A DNA stretch of 64,000 nt from CAVVPY01 sp963750295 (GCA_963750295.1 CAVVPY010000008.1:248001-312000), one strand, 5' to 3'. Numbered from the stretch's first letter, positions 8,830 to 17,455 are shown. Program-made: numbers and translations. The notes: generated from the letters alone by a model not told the origin.

Positions 8830-10166
8830 GCGAGGATCCCGTCGTCCGTGGCCACCGACGAGCCGGTACGGCTCCAGACGTGCAGGACGAAGTCGTCCTC
8901 GACGTGCGTCACGATCGGGTGCAGGTCGCGGCTCAGCGCGTCGTGCACGGCCTCGGCGACATGGGGGTGGTCGGCCGCTTCATGTCGCCAGTGCATCGCC
9001 AGGACGACGCCGTCGTCGCTCAGGCTCCGCAGCACCTGCTGTGCGAGCAGGTCGAGGTCCGGGCAGTAGTAGCCGACCTCCGACAGCACGACCAGGTCGA
9101 ACTGGCCGGGCGGCCACTCGTCGGGGATGCGGCCGAACTCCACGGCCACGGCGCCGCCAGAACCCGCCACGCGCCCGGCCGTCTGCGCGAGGGCGCGCTC
9201 GGCTACGTCCCAGGCCACGACTTCGTCGCACCGGGCGGCGAGTTCGGCGGTCAGCAGCCCCGTCGCGCAGCCGGGTTCGAACGCCCGGCGGAAGCGAGGG
9301 CGCGGCAGCGCCGCCAACACCAGTGCGCGCTTGCGCTGCTCGTAGAACCTCGTCCCGAGTTCCCACGGGTCGTCAGACTCGGCGTACAGCAGGTCGAAGT
9401 AGGCCGGTGAGGTCGCGTCCGGGCGCCCGCCGATCACGAACGTCTCGAACGGCCGCGCGAAGTGCGACAGCATGGCCGGGCTGAGGACGGCCTCGTCGCC
9501 CGGCGCGGCGGACAGCGCCGAGCGCTGGCTGACATGGCAGTCCAGCGCACACGCCTTGGCGGCCTGCTCACGCTCGCGCAGCGGGAAGACCCGCATCTTC
9601 GACCACGGCAGCGCCGCGTCGTCCGGATCGGCCCAGTGCCAGGCCCAGATGGGGTACTGCCAGTGCGCTATCCGGTACTTGTCGGCGAGTTCGGCCGCGA
9701 CGCGTGCACAGGCGACGTGGTCACAGTGCCCGTCGCCGTCCCACGGGGTGACGAGGTGGGTTGCGAGCTGCGCGTGGTAGTCGAGCTGGGCACTCAGCGC
9801 ATCGCCGAACTCCTCCAGCCGACCGTCCGGCAGGCCGAAGAAGAACACCGAGACATCCGGCGCCAGGCGAGCCACGGCTTGCCGCACCTCGCTGCGGCGC
9901 AACGCGGCCAGCTGCTCCGGGGTGTAGGTCGGCGACGCGGGATGCGAGGCCTCGCCGTCGCTGGCCACGACGACCGTCACGGACGCACCACGGTTCCGAG
10001 CGGCAGCGATCAGCCCACCGGCCCCGAGGGTCTCGTCGTCGGGATGGGCCGCCACCACGACGACCCGGTCGTGCGGGCCCGGTGGCGCCACGCGGTCCAG
10101 CGCACCCAACCGACCCAACCAGTCCGCCTCCGGCGTGCCGGGCGAACGGTGGTCGAAGTCGATCAC
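8826..10166 (-). CDS. Fusion of PIG-L deacetylase and SAM-dependent methyltransferase
   Basis: A 446-aa two-domain protein. The N-terminal half is a LmbE/PIG-L zinc deacetylase with AHPDDE at 40-45 and the third-ligand region DGHCDH at 145-150, as in GlcNAc-PI and mycothiol-pathway deacetylases. The C-terminal half (about 265-440) is a class I methyltransferase with SAM motif FEPGCATG at 296-303 and the post-I acidic residue in VVAWDVAE; it resembles NodS-type N-methyltransferases. Together this suggests N-deacetylation of an amino sugar followed by methylation. The GTG start overlaps the upstream stop and its own stop overlaps the glycosyltransferase start, both as GTGA. The exact product is unknown. 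Confidence 0.88.
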   Translation of the reverse strand: MIDFDHRSPGTPEADWLGRLGALDRVAPPGPHDRVVVVAAHPDDETLGAGGLIAAARNRGASVTVVVASDGEASHPASPTYTPEQLAALRRSEVRQAVARLAPDVSVFFFGLPDGRLEEFGDALSAQLDYHAQLATHLVTPWDGDGHCDHVACARVAAELADKYRIAHWQYPIWAWHWADPDDAALPWSKMRVFPLREREQAAKACALDCHVSQRSALSAAPGDEAVLSPAMLSHFARPFETFVIGGRPDATSPAYFDLLYAESDDPWELGTRFYEQRKRALVLAALPRPRFRRAFEPGCATGLLTAELAARCDEVVAWDVAERALAQTAGRVAGSGGAVAVEFGRIPDEWPPGQFDLVVLSEVGYYCPDLDLLAQQVLRSLSDDGVVLAMHWRHEAADHPHVAEAVHDALSRDLHPIVTHVEDDFVLHVWSRTGSSVATDDGILA

Positions 10167-11230
10167 GATCCGCCCCGCCCGGTGAGGACGGTGCCGAGTT
10201 CGGCGAGATCGCGCTCACCGTGGTGCTGCCGCACGTAGATCTCGAGATCGGCTACCCGCGCGGCGTGGTCCGGGTCAAATGCAAGCGGTCCCGGGCCGAG
10301 CGCGTGCCCGGACTGGTGCAGGACACGTTCGACGGCGTCCGCGACCACGGCGCGGGTGCGCAGCGCGAGCAAGGCCGGATCGGCGACGTCGTCGCCGTCG
10401 ATGCGCCGTGCGGCGTCGACCAGCATCGCGCGCGAAGCCTGCAGGGCCACGTCCACGATGCCGAGGTGCAGCGCCGCGAGGTCGCCGGGACGGCGGGCTG
10501 CCGCGGCGCGCACGGCAGCACCGAGCGCGCTCGCGCCGCCGTGCCAGCAGGCGGCCACACCGATCCCGCCCCACGCGAACCCGGGGCGGTGCAGGTACCA
10601 GTCCGGTCCACCGACCGCCTCGGCGGGCGCTCCCGTGAACGTGACCGCGGAGCTCACGATTGTGCGCAACCCACGGGCGACCCACCGTTGCGGCGCGTCG
10701 ACCTGCACGGCGTCCTGGCGCAGGCCGACGCGGAACAGTTGCCGCCGATCGGCCACGTGCGCCGTGACCAGAGCCGCGTCCAGGTCAGCGGCGAGCGAGC
10801 ACCACGGCTTGACGCCGGTGAGGACGGCCGACCCGTCCGGCGCCACTTCGGCGTCGAGACGGTGCCCGGGCGCCTCTGCCGCGAAGACCCCCCACGCGGA
10901 ATCGACCGGGGTCTCGGCGCCGCTCTCCGCGAGGATCGCCAGGGCGTCGGTGTGCGCCTCGAGCACCCGAGCCGCGGTCAGATTCGCCTGCGCGGTGGCG
11001 CTCAAGACCGTCCAGCGCCCGGCGGTGTCTCCGCTGCCCGGCAGGGGCAGCCGATGGCCGAACTCGCGGGCCAGCCCGATCGCCGCGGCGATGTCCTCGC
11101 CGGCGTCGGCCGCTGCCGCGACCAACTCCCGGGTCCAGTGCGGCGCAATGCCGAACGCCGAGTCGTCGGGCTCAGCCACGCTGTTTGAGGAAGTGACAGA
11201 CCACGGCGCGCTCCGACGAAGGTGGTGCAA
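10163..11230 (-). CDS. Acyl-CoA dehydrogenase-like protein, first gene of the PIG-L operon
   Basis: A 355-aa protein with the acyl-CoA dehydrogenase fold, recognisable from the middle domain (VLTGVKPWCSLA) and from the helical C-terminal region that ends in ADLEIYVRQHHGERDLAELG. The canonical YEGT-type Glu motif is not visible, so it may not be a classical dehydrogenase; it could act on a carrier-bound or sugar-linked acyl group. Start choice is uncertain: the frame opens at TTG 11230, and an in-frame GTG at 11179 would remove 17 poorly structured residues. No convincing ribosome binding site precedes either. It heads the operon with the deacetylase-methyltransferase and glycosyltransferase. 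Confidence 0.75.
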   Translation of the reverse strand: MHHLRRSAPWSVTSSNSVAEPDDSAFGIAPHWTRELVAAAADAGEDIAAAIGLAREFGHRLPLPGSGDTAGRWTVLSATAQANLTAARVLEAHTDALAILAESGAETPVDSAWGVFAAEAPGHRLDAEVAPDGSAVLTGVKPWCSLAADLDAALVTAHVADRRQLFRVGLRQDAVQVDAPQRWVARGLRTIVSSAVTFTGAPAEAVGGPDWYLHRPGFAWGGIGVAACWHGGASALGAAVRAAAARRPGDLAALHLGIVDVALQASRAMLVDAARRIDGDDVADPALLALRTRAVVADAVERVLHQSGHALGPGPLAFDPDHAARVADLEIYVRQHHGERDLAELGTVLTGRGGS

Positions 11231-11366
11231 CGAAGGCGAGGGTCTTCACCTGACTTCGACTCTAACCCCTGACGGCGCGAACGCCACTATCCGGGCGATT
11301 CGACGGATGCGCGCGTCCTCGGACGCGGATGGTTTGGCAGAACCGGCGCCGGGGTAGGTCGCGGGC

Positions 11367-12242
11367 GTGGCCGTCGGGGAGAAGTTGCTGGAGCGGATCG
11401 AACACGCCGCGATCCTGGACCGCGCTGCCGAGCTGGCGACGCGCGCGGTGCGCACCGTGATCCGACCCGGCGTCGTCGAGGACAGTCTGAGCGGAACACC
11501 GGTCGGACATCCGGTCCATCCCGCGGTCGTCGCCGTCCCGATCGGCGCCTGGACGCTCGCCAGTGTCTTCGACGCGACCGGGGACGATGCGGCAGCGCAA
11601 CGCGCCCAGGCCTTCGGCATCCTCGCCGCAGTGCCTGCGGCCGCAACCGGCGCATCCGACTGGCTGACCACGTCCGGCGCCGAGCGACGGGTCGGGTTGG
11701 TACATGCGGCGTTGAACTACACGGCGCTGGGGCTGCATGCCTGGAGCTGGTCGATGCGCAGACGCGGCAGTGTGCGGGCGGCGCGGTTGGTCGCGGTCGG
11801 TGCGACGGCGCTCGTCGGAGGGTCCGGATGGATCGGTGGCCACCTCGCGTACGGGCTCGGCGTTGGCGTCGACACGACTGCGTTCCAGGCGCTGCCCACG
11901 TCCTGGGTGGACGCCGTCGCAGTGGACGATGTGCCGACGGGCGGCCTTGCGCATGCAGAGGTCGGCGGCGTGTCGGTCCTGTTCGGCCGCCAGGACGGCG
12001 TGATCGTCGCCTACGCCGACCGCTGCACCCATCGCGGCGGACCGCTGCACGACGGGGACCTTCGGGACGGCTGCGTGATCTGCCCGTGGCACGGCAGCGC
12101 CTTCTCACTCGCGGACGGCTCGGTGCGGTCCGGGCCGGCCACCCGACCGCAGCCCCGACTCGACGTCGATGTGCGCGGCAACCGGGTGTTCGTCCGCCGT
12201 CGGGAGGTGCGGTCCCTTCGCCTGAATCCCGTGGGGCGGTAA
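11367..12242 (+). CDS. Membrane protein with DUF2231 segment and C-terminal Rieske [2Fe-2S] domain
   Basis: A 291-aa protein with two parts. Residues about 45-165 hold several hydrophobic helices of the DUF2231 type, including GHPVHPAVVAVPIGAW. Residues 185-285 form a Rieske ferredoxin domain with ligands CTH at 220-222 and CPWHG at 239-243 (Cys220, His222, Cys239, His242). It should be a membrane-anchored one-electron carrier. Its partner is not evident, because the neighbours are an unrelated divergent operon and a GAF-ANTAR gene. It starts at GTG. Confidence 0.87.
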   Translation: MAVGEKLLERIEHAAILDRAAELATRAVRTVIRPGVVEDSLSGTPVGHPVHPAVVAVPIGAWTLASVFDATGDDAAAQRAQAFGILAAVPAAATGASDWLTTSGAERRVGLVHAALNYTALGLHAWSWSMRRRGSVRAARLVAVGATALVGGSGWIGGHLAYGLGVGVDTTAFQALPTSWVDAVAVDDVPTGGLAHAEVGGVSVLFGRQDGVIVAYADRCTHRGGPLHDGDLRDGCVICPWHGSAFSLADGSVRSGPATRPQPRLDVDVRGNRVFVRRREVRSLRLNPVGR

Positions 12243-12325
12243 CGGCCCGGCCGGGGGGCAGCGTGGTCTGGACTCTCGGGTAGCTGAACCTCAAGTAGCT
12301 GTGCGTCGTCGGGACGGGGGTCGTC

Positions 12326-13030
12326 ATGGAGACCGAGCACGGGGCAGGTCCTGAGCTGGTCCGTGAGCTTGCCGAGCTGGTGCACGCGCGCGATCGTGAC
12401 CGCTCGCCGGCCGCGATTCTTCACCGCCTGATCGACATCGCCGTCCGCGATGTGCCGGGCGCCGACCACGCCGGAGTCACGATGCTGACTCAGCGCCATC
12501 TCTCGAGCGAAGCCTGGACCGACGAGATGATCCACCGCCTCGATGCGATCCAGCATGAGCTCGCCGAGGGCCCGTGTGTCGAGTCGGCGCGCGCGCAGCG
12601 CACCATCAGAGTCGAGGACACCGGGCACGAGACACGGTGGCCGCAGTTCATCGCGCACGCGACGGAACTCGGTGTGCGCTCGATCCTGTCGGTCGAGCTG
12701 TTCGCCGGCGACTCCGTGTCGGCCGCGCTCAACCTCTACGCGATGAGTGCCGCCGCGTTCACAGCCGAGTCAGAAGATCTGGCGGTCATGCTCGCCGCCC
12801 CCGCCGGTCTCGCCCTGGGCGCGGCGCGCAAGATCGACAACTTGACGGTGGCGCTGGAAAGTCGTGATCTCATCGGCCAGGCCAAGGGCATCCTGATGGA
12901 GCGACACAAGATCACCAGTTCCGAGGCGTTCGACCTGCTCGTGGTCGCGTCGCAGCGCATGAACCGTAAATTGCGAGACATCGCCGACGACCTCACCGCG
13001 ACCGGTCAACTAGCGCTACCTCCGCCGTGA
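12326..13030 (+). CDS. GAF-ANTAR protein, putative RNA-binding antiterminator
   Basis: A 234-aa protein. The N-terminal GAF domain (about 30-165) contains the typical ANTAR-protein GAF motif LAEGPCVES. The C-terminal ANTAR domain (about 172-228) matches consensus very well: ALESRDLIGQAKGILMERH, then AFDLLVVASQ and NRKLRDIA. ANTAR domains bind paired hexanucleotide-loop hairpins and prevent termination; in actinobacteria they are often cytosolic and controlled by GAF ligands. No such twin-hairpin target was recognised nearby. It lies just upstream of a second, degenerate paralogue. Confidence 0.92.
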   Translation: METEHGAGPELVRELAELVHARDRDRSPAAILHRLIDIAVRDVPGADHAGVTMLTQRHLSSEAWTDEMIHRLDAIQHELAEGPCVESARAQRTIRVEDTGHETRWPQFIAHATELGVRSILSVELFAGDSVSAALNLYAMSAAAFTAESEDLAVMLAAPAGLALGAARKIDNLTVALESRDLIGQAKGILMERHKITSSEAFDLLVVASQRMNRKLRDIADDLTATGQLALPPP

Positions 13031-13031
13031 C

Positions 13032-13061
13032 CTGACGGATCGATGGTGAATTCCGTATGAT
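13032..13061 (+). promoter_or_regulatory. Predicted promoter of the second GAF-ANTAR gene
   Basis: A -35-like CTGACG (13032-13037) and a near-consensus -10 TATGAT (13056-13061) are separated by 18 nt. They are located 2 nt after the stop of the first GAF-ANTAR gene and about 54 nt before the ATG at 13115. The second gene and its coupled small partner may therefore be transcribed independently. Confidence 0.5.
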
Positions 13062-13114
13062 CATCACCGTCATGCCAACAGACCCGGTGCCTGGGTCGGT
13101 CACAGGGACGAGGC

Positions 13115-13822
13115 ATGGGTACCGAGATCATCTGGCGACGGATAGTTGACGCGGCTTCCGACCCCGCCGTCATCGAGTCCGACGAGCGCAGGCGCGCGCT
13201 GCTCAGCGAGGCGATGACGCTGGGAAGCACCATCACACCCGACAGCGTCGGCTGCAGCATCACCGAGCAGACCCCGTCCGGGTTCTGTACCCCCGTCGCG
13301 TCCTCCGCGGTTGCGCTGGCCCTGGACTCCGCGCAGTACGCGGCCGGGGACGGACCCTGCGTGGCTGCCTGCCGCGACGGTCAGGTGCACAGCATCACCG
13401 TGATGACCGACGAGCGCGCGTACCCGGCGTTCACCGAAGCCGCGGTACGCCACGACGTGCGCAGCTCGCTGTCGCTCCCGCTCGCCGGCACGGATGCAGC
13501 GTCCGCGCTGAATCTGTATGCCCGTAGCCCGTCCGCGTTCGAGTCCGCCCATGCGAACGCCGTGGCGATGTTGCTCGCGCGGTGCACAGCCGCGATCCTC
13601 ACCGCCGATCCGTTGCCCCCGGACCGGATGCGGGACCCACGACACGGCGAACGAGTCGCGCTGCTCTCGCGCGCAACCTCGGTGCTGATCGACCGCCTCG
13701 GCTTCAGCTCGGAGGAGGCATTCGCCGAGCTGGTGCGGCGCTCGGATAGAGAGCAGCGCAGCGTCTTCGCGGTGGCTCGTGCCCTCGTCGGTCAGCAACC
13801 AGGCACCGCGCCGAGCCAGTGA
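13115..13822 (+). CDS. GAF protein with degenerate ANTAR-like C-terminus
   Basis: A 235-aa paralogue of the preceding protein. The GAF part is recognisable (AAGDGPCVAACRDG, then LNLYARSPSAF). The C-terminal helices keep the spacing and the SSEEAFAELVRRS core of ANTAR, but the invariant AKG is ATS and the final N-x-K-L-R-D-hA helix is replaced by EQRSVFAVAR. RNA binding may therefore be lost, and the protein may act as a sensor or dominant partner of the intact paralogue. Its stop overlaps the GTG of the next small gene. Confidence 0.82.
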   Translation: MGTEIIWRRIVDAASDPAVIESDERRRALLSEAMTLGSTITPDSVGCSITEQTPSGFCTPVASSAVALALDSAQYAAGDGPCVAACRDGQVHSITVMTDERAYPAFTEAAVRHDVRSSLSLPLAGTDAASALNLYARSPSAFESAHANAVAMLLARCTAAILTADPLPPDRMRDPRHGERVALLSRATSVLIDRLGFSSEEAFAELVRRSDREQRSVFAVARALVGQQPGTAPSQ

Positions 13823-14073
13823 CCCATCACGAGCAGTTGAACCTGTATCAGGGCCTCGTGCTGTCCGGCCTCAGCTACGACGAGATCTGGCGCACGCAAG
13901 CCACCTTCGGGGGGACAGCCAGCCCGCTCGAGGTCGAGGCGTACGTACTGGGCCTGCTGCGACCCAGCGCGCATCAACACGACCTGCTCGCTCAGGCCAT
14001 CAACGAGCACTTCCTCGACCGGGGCGAAGACCACCCGGTCGCCTACTCGGACAGGATCGTCGGCAAGCGCTAG
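13819..14073 (+). CDS. Small hypothetical protein coupled to GAF-ANTAR gene
   Basis: An 84-aa acidic soluble protein that I do not recognise. Its GTG overlaps the TGA of the preceding gene (GTGA), and the frame has normal high-GC codon usage, so it is probably real and translationally coupled. No signal peptide, membrane segment or cysteine pair is visible. Predicted helices around GLSYDEIW and LEVEAYVLGLL suggest a small helical adaptor. A functional link with the GAF protein is inferred only from coupling. Confidence 0.65.
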   Translation: MTHHEQLNLYQGLVLSGLSYDEIWRTQATFGGTASPLEVEAYVLGLLRPSAHQHDLLAQAINEHFLDRGEDHPVAYSDRIVGKR

Positions 14074-14110
14074 GACGTCCCACGACGCCGGGCTCGCCGG
14101 TGGTGACCGC

Positions 14111-14157
14111 GGAGCCGCCTGTCGGGTTCGAACCGACGACCTATCACTTGCAAGGCG
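14111..14157 (-). pseudogene. tRNA-Thr 3'-half fragment (candidate attR)
   Basis: On the minus strand this stretch matches the 3' half of the tRNA-Thr at 19540-19616: anticodon arm, variable loop, T arm with GGTTCGAACC, and acceptor 3' strand. The first 35 nt (14111-14145) are identical; overall 45 of 47 positions match, with mismatches at 14146 and 14150. The 5' half of a tRNA (acceptor 5' strand and D arm) is missing and the anticodon stem is mismatched, so it cannot fold as a tRNA. It has the same orientation as the intact gene, as expected for the displaced half of an integration site. Confidence 0.8.
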
Positions 14158-14246
14158 GTGCTGGGTCGATCCAGACGTGTCCAGTGGTGTCTGAGCCCCC
14201 GTGTCTACTTCACTGATCACGCACAACACGACTGAAGGAGATCGAG

Positions 14247-14825
14247 ATGGGCACAATCGTGCTCAGCACCAACGTCACGCTGGACGGCGTCGGACAGGAC
14301 CCCTCCGGGGACGAGGGCTTTGCGTTCGGTGGCTGGTTCAACCAGATCTCAGCCGAAGATCGCGAAGCGTGGGCCAAGACGTTTTACGACGAGGCCATGG
14401 CTAGCGACGCGATCCTGCTGGGTGCGCGCAGCTACGAATGGTTCGCGTCGCGATGGGTCGGGCGCGACGGGGTGTGGGCTGAACGCCTCGCGAGTCTGCC
14501 GAAGTACGTCGTCCGCTCCGGTGACGGACGATCCGACTGGGGTCCGACAACCGTGCTTGGCGGCGACGTGGTCGAGGCGGTCTCGAGGCTCAAGCAGCAG
14601 GTGGACGGACACATCGCGCTGTACGCGAGCCACCAACTCGTCCGCGCGCTCGTCGAGAACGACCTCCTCGACGAGGTCCGGCTGATGATGTTCCCCAACA
14701 TCGCTGGCTCAGGTGGGCGTGCGTTCAGCGGCCTCGCGGCGAGCAAGCCGCTTCGACTCACCCACGTCGCCACCGTCGGAACAGGCCTCGTCCAGCTCAC
14801 CTACGACTTCGAGCAACGCTCCTAG
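14247..14825 (+). CDS. Dihydrofolate reductase / RibD C-terminal family protein
   Basis: A 192-aa RibD C-terminal/DHFR-fold protein. Seen: the opening strand and loop IVLSTNVTLDGVG, an ILLGARSYEWFA stretch equivalent to the nucleotide-binding LLGRxTYE, VLGGDVVEAVSRLKQQ, and the C-terminal GLVQLTYDF strand. An AAGGAG ribosome binding site lies 7 nt before ATG. These stand-alone actinobacterial proteins are mostly uncharacterised NADPH-dependent reductases and are not the housekeeping FolA, which lacks this arrangement. It is the first gene inside the tRNA-Thr-flanked segment. Confidence 0.85.
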   Translation: MGTIVLSTNVTLDGVGQDPSGDEGFAFGGWFNQISAEDREAWAKTFYDEAMASDAILLGARSYEWFASRWVGRDGVWAERLASLPKYVVRSGDGRSDWGPTTVLGGDVVEAVSRLKQQVDGHIALYASHQLVRALVENDLLDEVRLMMFPNIAGSGGRAFSGLAASKPLRLTHVATVGTGLVQLTYDFEQRS

Positions 14826-14986
14826 CGATTTATCGCGCATCGAGATCTTTCGCGCAAGACCGCGCAAATCGACGGATCCCGCGTGGCCTCATCGCGGCAG
14901 ACCTCCGGTAGCGTCGCTGTGCGGCACACATCCGGTGGGGCCCCTAGCTACGACCGACTAGCAGAGCGCTCTACGGGGGTCGGGAC

Positions 14987-15910
14987 TCATCGCCGAAGCT
15001 GGGCACCTAGTTGTTCGGCGAGGCGCACCGCCAACTCGATCTCGATGCGACGGGTCGACACGCTCTCGACGCTGATGCCGAACGGCACGCCGAGGTCGCG
15101 GCAGTAGGCGATCAGGTCGCTAGCCGCCGCATGCGCCAACCGGTAGGACGCCTCCAGCGTGTCGGTCGCATGTCTGAGGTCGTTCTCGATCCAGCGCGGG
15201 ACGTCGATGCCCAACCAGCGCAGGAATTCCAGCGTCCGCATCGATCCGCACACCGAGAACGTGAACACGATGGGTGCGGCGACGGTGCCGCGCGCGGCGC
15301 AGGAGTAGTAGTAGTAGTCCGAGACCAAATTCCTTGCTGCGTTGACGTCGTAGACGACCTGCGTCACGAAGAACCGCGCACCCGCTTCCTGCTTGGCCAG
15401 CAGCCGCAGATGTTCGTCATCGCGGCGGCTGTGCCGCTCGGGGATCGCAACGCCGCCCAGAACCAGCGCTGGGTTGACTTCACGGCTGAGCGCTTGGGCC
15501 TCAGCCAACGATGTCGCTCCAGGGGCGCGGCTGCTCGCTGCCCCAACGAGCACAGCCAGAACTCGCAACGGATCTTGCCTCGCCAGCCAGGCCCGGAGCT
15601 CGTTACGTGGGTACTTGCTGACCGCGCGGTAGACGATGACCGGGGTCGACCAACTCGCGAGGTTGTCAGCGAGGAAGGCGGCCGGGTCAAGGGTCGGCAT
15701 GAACGGAAACGGACGCTCAGTCGGATTACGTGCTTGCTCATCGGCGATGTCGTAGAGCACCAGTCCGTCCAAGTTCAGGGGCCGGAGCCGGGCAACGGTG
15801 GCATCTGCGATCTCTTGCGCACGACCGCCGGCACTACTCAGACGTGGCGGCGTGAGCGCGAACAGGAGGAACTCGCCCGAGCCGTTGCCGATCCGTTCGA
15901 TCAAATCCAT
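14987..15910 (-). CDS. Methylenetetrahydrofolate reductase-like (MetF-like) protein
   Basis: A 307-aa TIM-barrel protein of the MetF-like superfamily. Seen: LGGVAIPERH followed by a Lys-containing LLAKQEAGARFFVTQVVYDV, which mirrors the FAD/folate region of MTHFR. The usual N-terminal EFFPPK is replaced by FALTPPRLS and the C-terminal part is divergent, so activity on methylene-THF is uncertain. An unusual run of four tyrosines occurs in SDYYYYS. ATG 15910 was preferred to TTG 15919. The 160 nt before its 3' end and the 146 nt upstream of its start contain no recognisable feature. Confidence 0.7.
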   Translation of the reverse strand: MDLIERIGNGSGEFLLFALTPPRLSSAGGRAQEIADATVARLRPLNLDGLVLYDIADEQARNPTERPFPFMPTLDPAAFLADNLASWSTPVIVYRAVSKYPRNELRAWLARQDPLRVLAVLVGAASSRAPGATSLAEAQALSREVNPALVLGGVAIPERHSRRDDEHLRLLAKQEAGARFFVTQVVYDVNAARNLVSDYYYYSCAARGTVAAPIVFTFSVCGSMRTLEFLRWLGIDVPRWIENDLRHATDTLEASYRLAHAAASDLIAYCRDLGVPFGISVESVSTRRIEIELAVRLAEQLGAQLRR

Positions 15911-16056
15911 GACCGGCAACGTAGCGGTTCGCCAACCCGGCCCGACGGGCGCTCATCGGCAGATCTGTCATGTTCGGGCCGGCACCTCGCGATTGATCTG
16001 CGCGCCACGGTGTCGCAGTCGACGACGCGCAGATGGACGGCTCTAGCGCCCTATCG

Positions 16057-16719
16057 TCACGACGGTTCGACCAGTCTCGCCTCGTAGGCGAAGATGACTG
16101 CCTGGACACGGTCGCGCAGTCCGAGCTTGGCGAGGATGCGGCTGACGTGGCTCTTGACGGTCGCTTCCGACACGCTCAGCGTGGCGGCGATCTCCTGGTT
16201 GCTCTGGCCGACGGCGATCGCTTGCAGCACGTCACGCTCACGTTCGGTGAGTTGGACCAGTCGCTGGTCTCGTGCGGCTTGTGTCGAGGTGGGTAGTCGC
16301 TGGGCGAAGGTGTCGAGCAGCCGACGTGTGACCCGCGGGGCTACCACAGCGTCGCCGGCCGCCACAGTGCGGATGGCGGCCACGAGTTCGTCAGGGGGCG
16401 CGTTCTTGAGCAGGAAGCCGCTGGCGCCGGCTCGCAGTCCGGCGAACGCGTACTCGTCCAGATCGAAGGTGGTGAGGATCAGGACGCGGATGTCGGGGTG
16501 TTCGCGGGTGATGGTCTCCGTTGCGGCGATCCCGTCGATGTCGGGCATTCGTACGTCCATGACGACGACCTGAGGAGCGTGGGCCGCGGCGGCGGCGATC
16601 GCCTCGCGCCCGTTCGCGGCCTCGGCGACCACGTCGAAGTCGTTGTGCGCGTCGAGGATCATGCGGAAGCCGACGCGTAGGAGCTGTTCGTCGTCGGCCA
16701 GGACGACGCGGATCGTCAT
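16057..16719 (-). CDS. NarL/LuxR-family response regulator
   Basis: A 220-aa response regulator. Receiver domain: acidic pair Asp9-Asp10, phospho-acceptor Asp55 in VVVMDVRMPD and Lys105 in GFLLKNAPP. The output is a LuxR-type helix-turn-helix (about 155-215) with LTERERDVLQAIAVGQSNQEIA and VSEATVKSHVSRIL. It lies 1 nt after the kinase gene, so the two form a cognate pair, with probable control of the adjacent ABC exporter operon. Confidence 0.95.
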   Translation of the reverse strand: MTIRVVLADDEQLLRVGFRMILDAHNDFDVVAEAANGREAIAAAAAHAPQVVVMDVRMPDIDGIAATETITREHPDIRVLILTTFDLDEYAFAGLRAGASGFLLKNAPPDELVAAIRTVAAGDAVVAPRVTRRLLDTFAQRLPTSTQAARDQRLVQLTERERDVLQAIAVGQSNQEIAATLSVSEATVKSHVSRILAKLGLRDRVQAVIFAYEARLVEPS

Positions 16720-16720
16720 G

Positions 16721-17455
16721 TCACCATTTTCCTGGCGGGCTGTCGTTGAGGGGGAGCCACGCGCTGACTCGCCAGCCGGTGCCGGTCGGGCCGGCGAACA
16801 GCCGCCCGTTGTGCAGTCCTACGCGCTCCCGCATGCCGATCAGCCCGTGTCCGAGCATGCCGGCGGTCGATCCGGCCCCGCCGTTGTCATCGACGACCGC
16901 GCGCAGATCCTCCTGGCCGCGGCGGATTGACACGTGCACGTGGGTGGCTCGCGGCGCGTGCTTGAGCGTGTTGGTGATGCCTTCTTGGACCAGCCGGAAC
17001 AGCGCCAGCTGCATGCTCTTCGGCAGTCCCTCGGTCGAGCCGCTGATCTGGTAGGTGACCTGCAATCCGGTGCTGCGAGCTGTCTCCAGCAGTTCGTCCA
17101 GGTTGCTCACGTTGTGCTCAGGACTCAGTGCTGGGCCGCCGTCCCCGTCCAGTCCTGATCGCAGCAGCGCGATGGTGTGGCCCATCTCCGCGAGTGCCGA
17201 CCGCCCGGTCGCAGCCACGTGATCGATGGCCTCGCGGGCGCGGTCGGGGTCGCGATCGAGCATCAGCGCGGCGCCGTCGGTCAACGCGATCATCACCGAG
17301 AGGTTGTGCGCCACGATGTCGTGCATCTCCCGGGCGATGCGGTTGCGCTCAGCGGTCACGGCCAGCTGAGTCAGTTGCTCACGGTGCTCGTCGGTGGGCT
17401 CAGTGCCTCGGGCACGCCGGCGGGCAGACCCTCTGGAGCGGCGTGCCCACGACAT
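16721..17455 (-). CDS. DesK/NarX-type histidine kinase lacking the membrane sensor region
   Basis: A 244-aa kinase core. HisKA_3 dimerisation helix with phospho-acceptor His45 in REMHDIVAHNLS, then HATPase with GITNTLKHA and DDNGGAG and GHGLIGMRERV. Typical kinases of this family have 370-420 aa with 4-6 N-terminal membrane helices; here only a basic, 25-residue N-terminus precedes HisKA, and the ABC permease ends 20 nt upstream. The sensor module is absent rather than out of frame. It may be soluble and take its signal from the co-encoded ABC transporter, or it may be a deletion product. Confidence 0.88.
   Translation of the reverse strand: MSWARRSRGSARRRARGTEPTDEHREQLTQLAVTAERNRIAREMHDIVAHNLSVMIALTDGAALMLDRDPDRAREAIDHVAATGRSALAEMGHTIALLRSGLDGDGGPALSPEHNVSNLDELLETARSTGLQVTYQISGSTEGLPKSMQLALFRLVQEGITNTLKHAPRATHVHVSIRRGQEDLRAVVDDNGGAGSTAGMLGHGLIGMRERVGLHNGRLFAGPTGTGWRVSAWLPLNDSPPGKW

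Noticed and set aside
14111..14157. A functional tRNA with anticodon UGC (Ala-like)
   Set aside because: The 5' half of the cloverleaf is absent and the anticodon stem has mismatches; it is a fragment of the tRNA-Thr.
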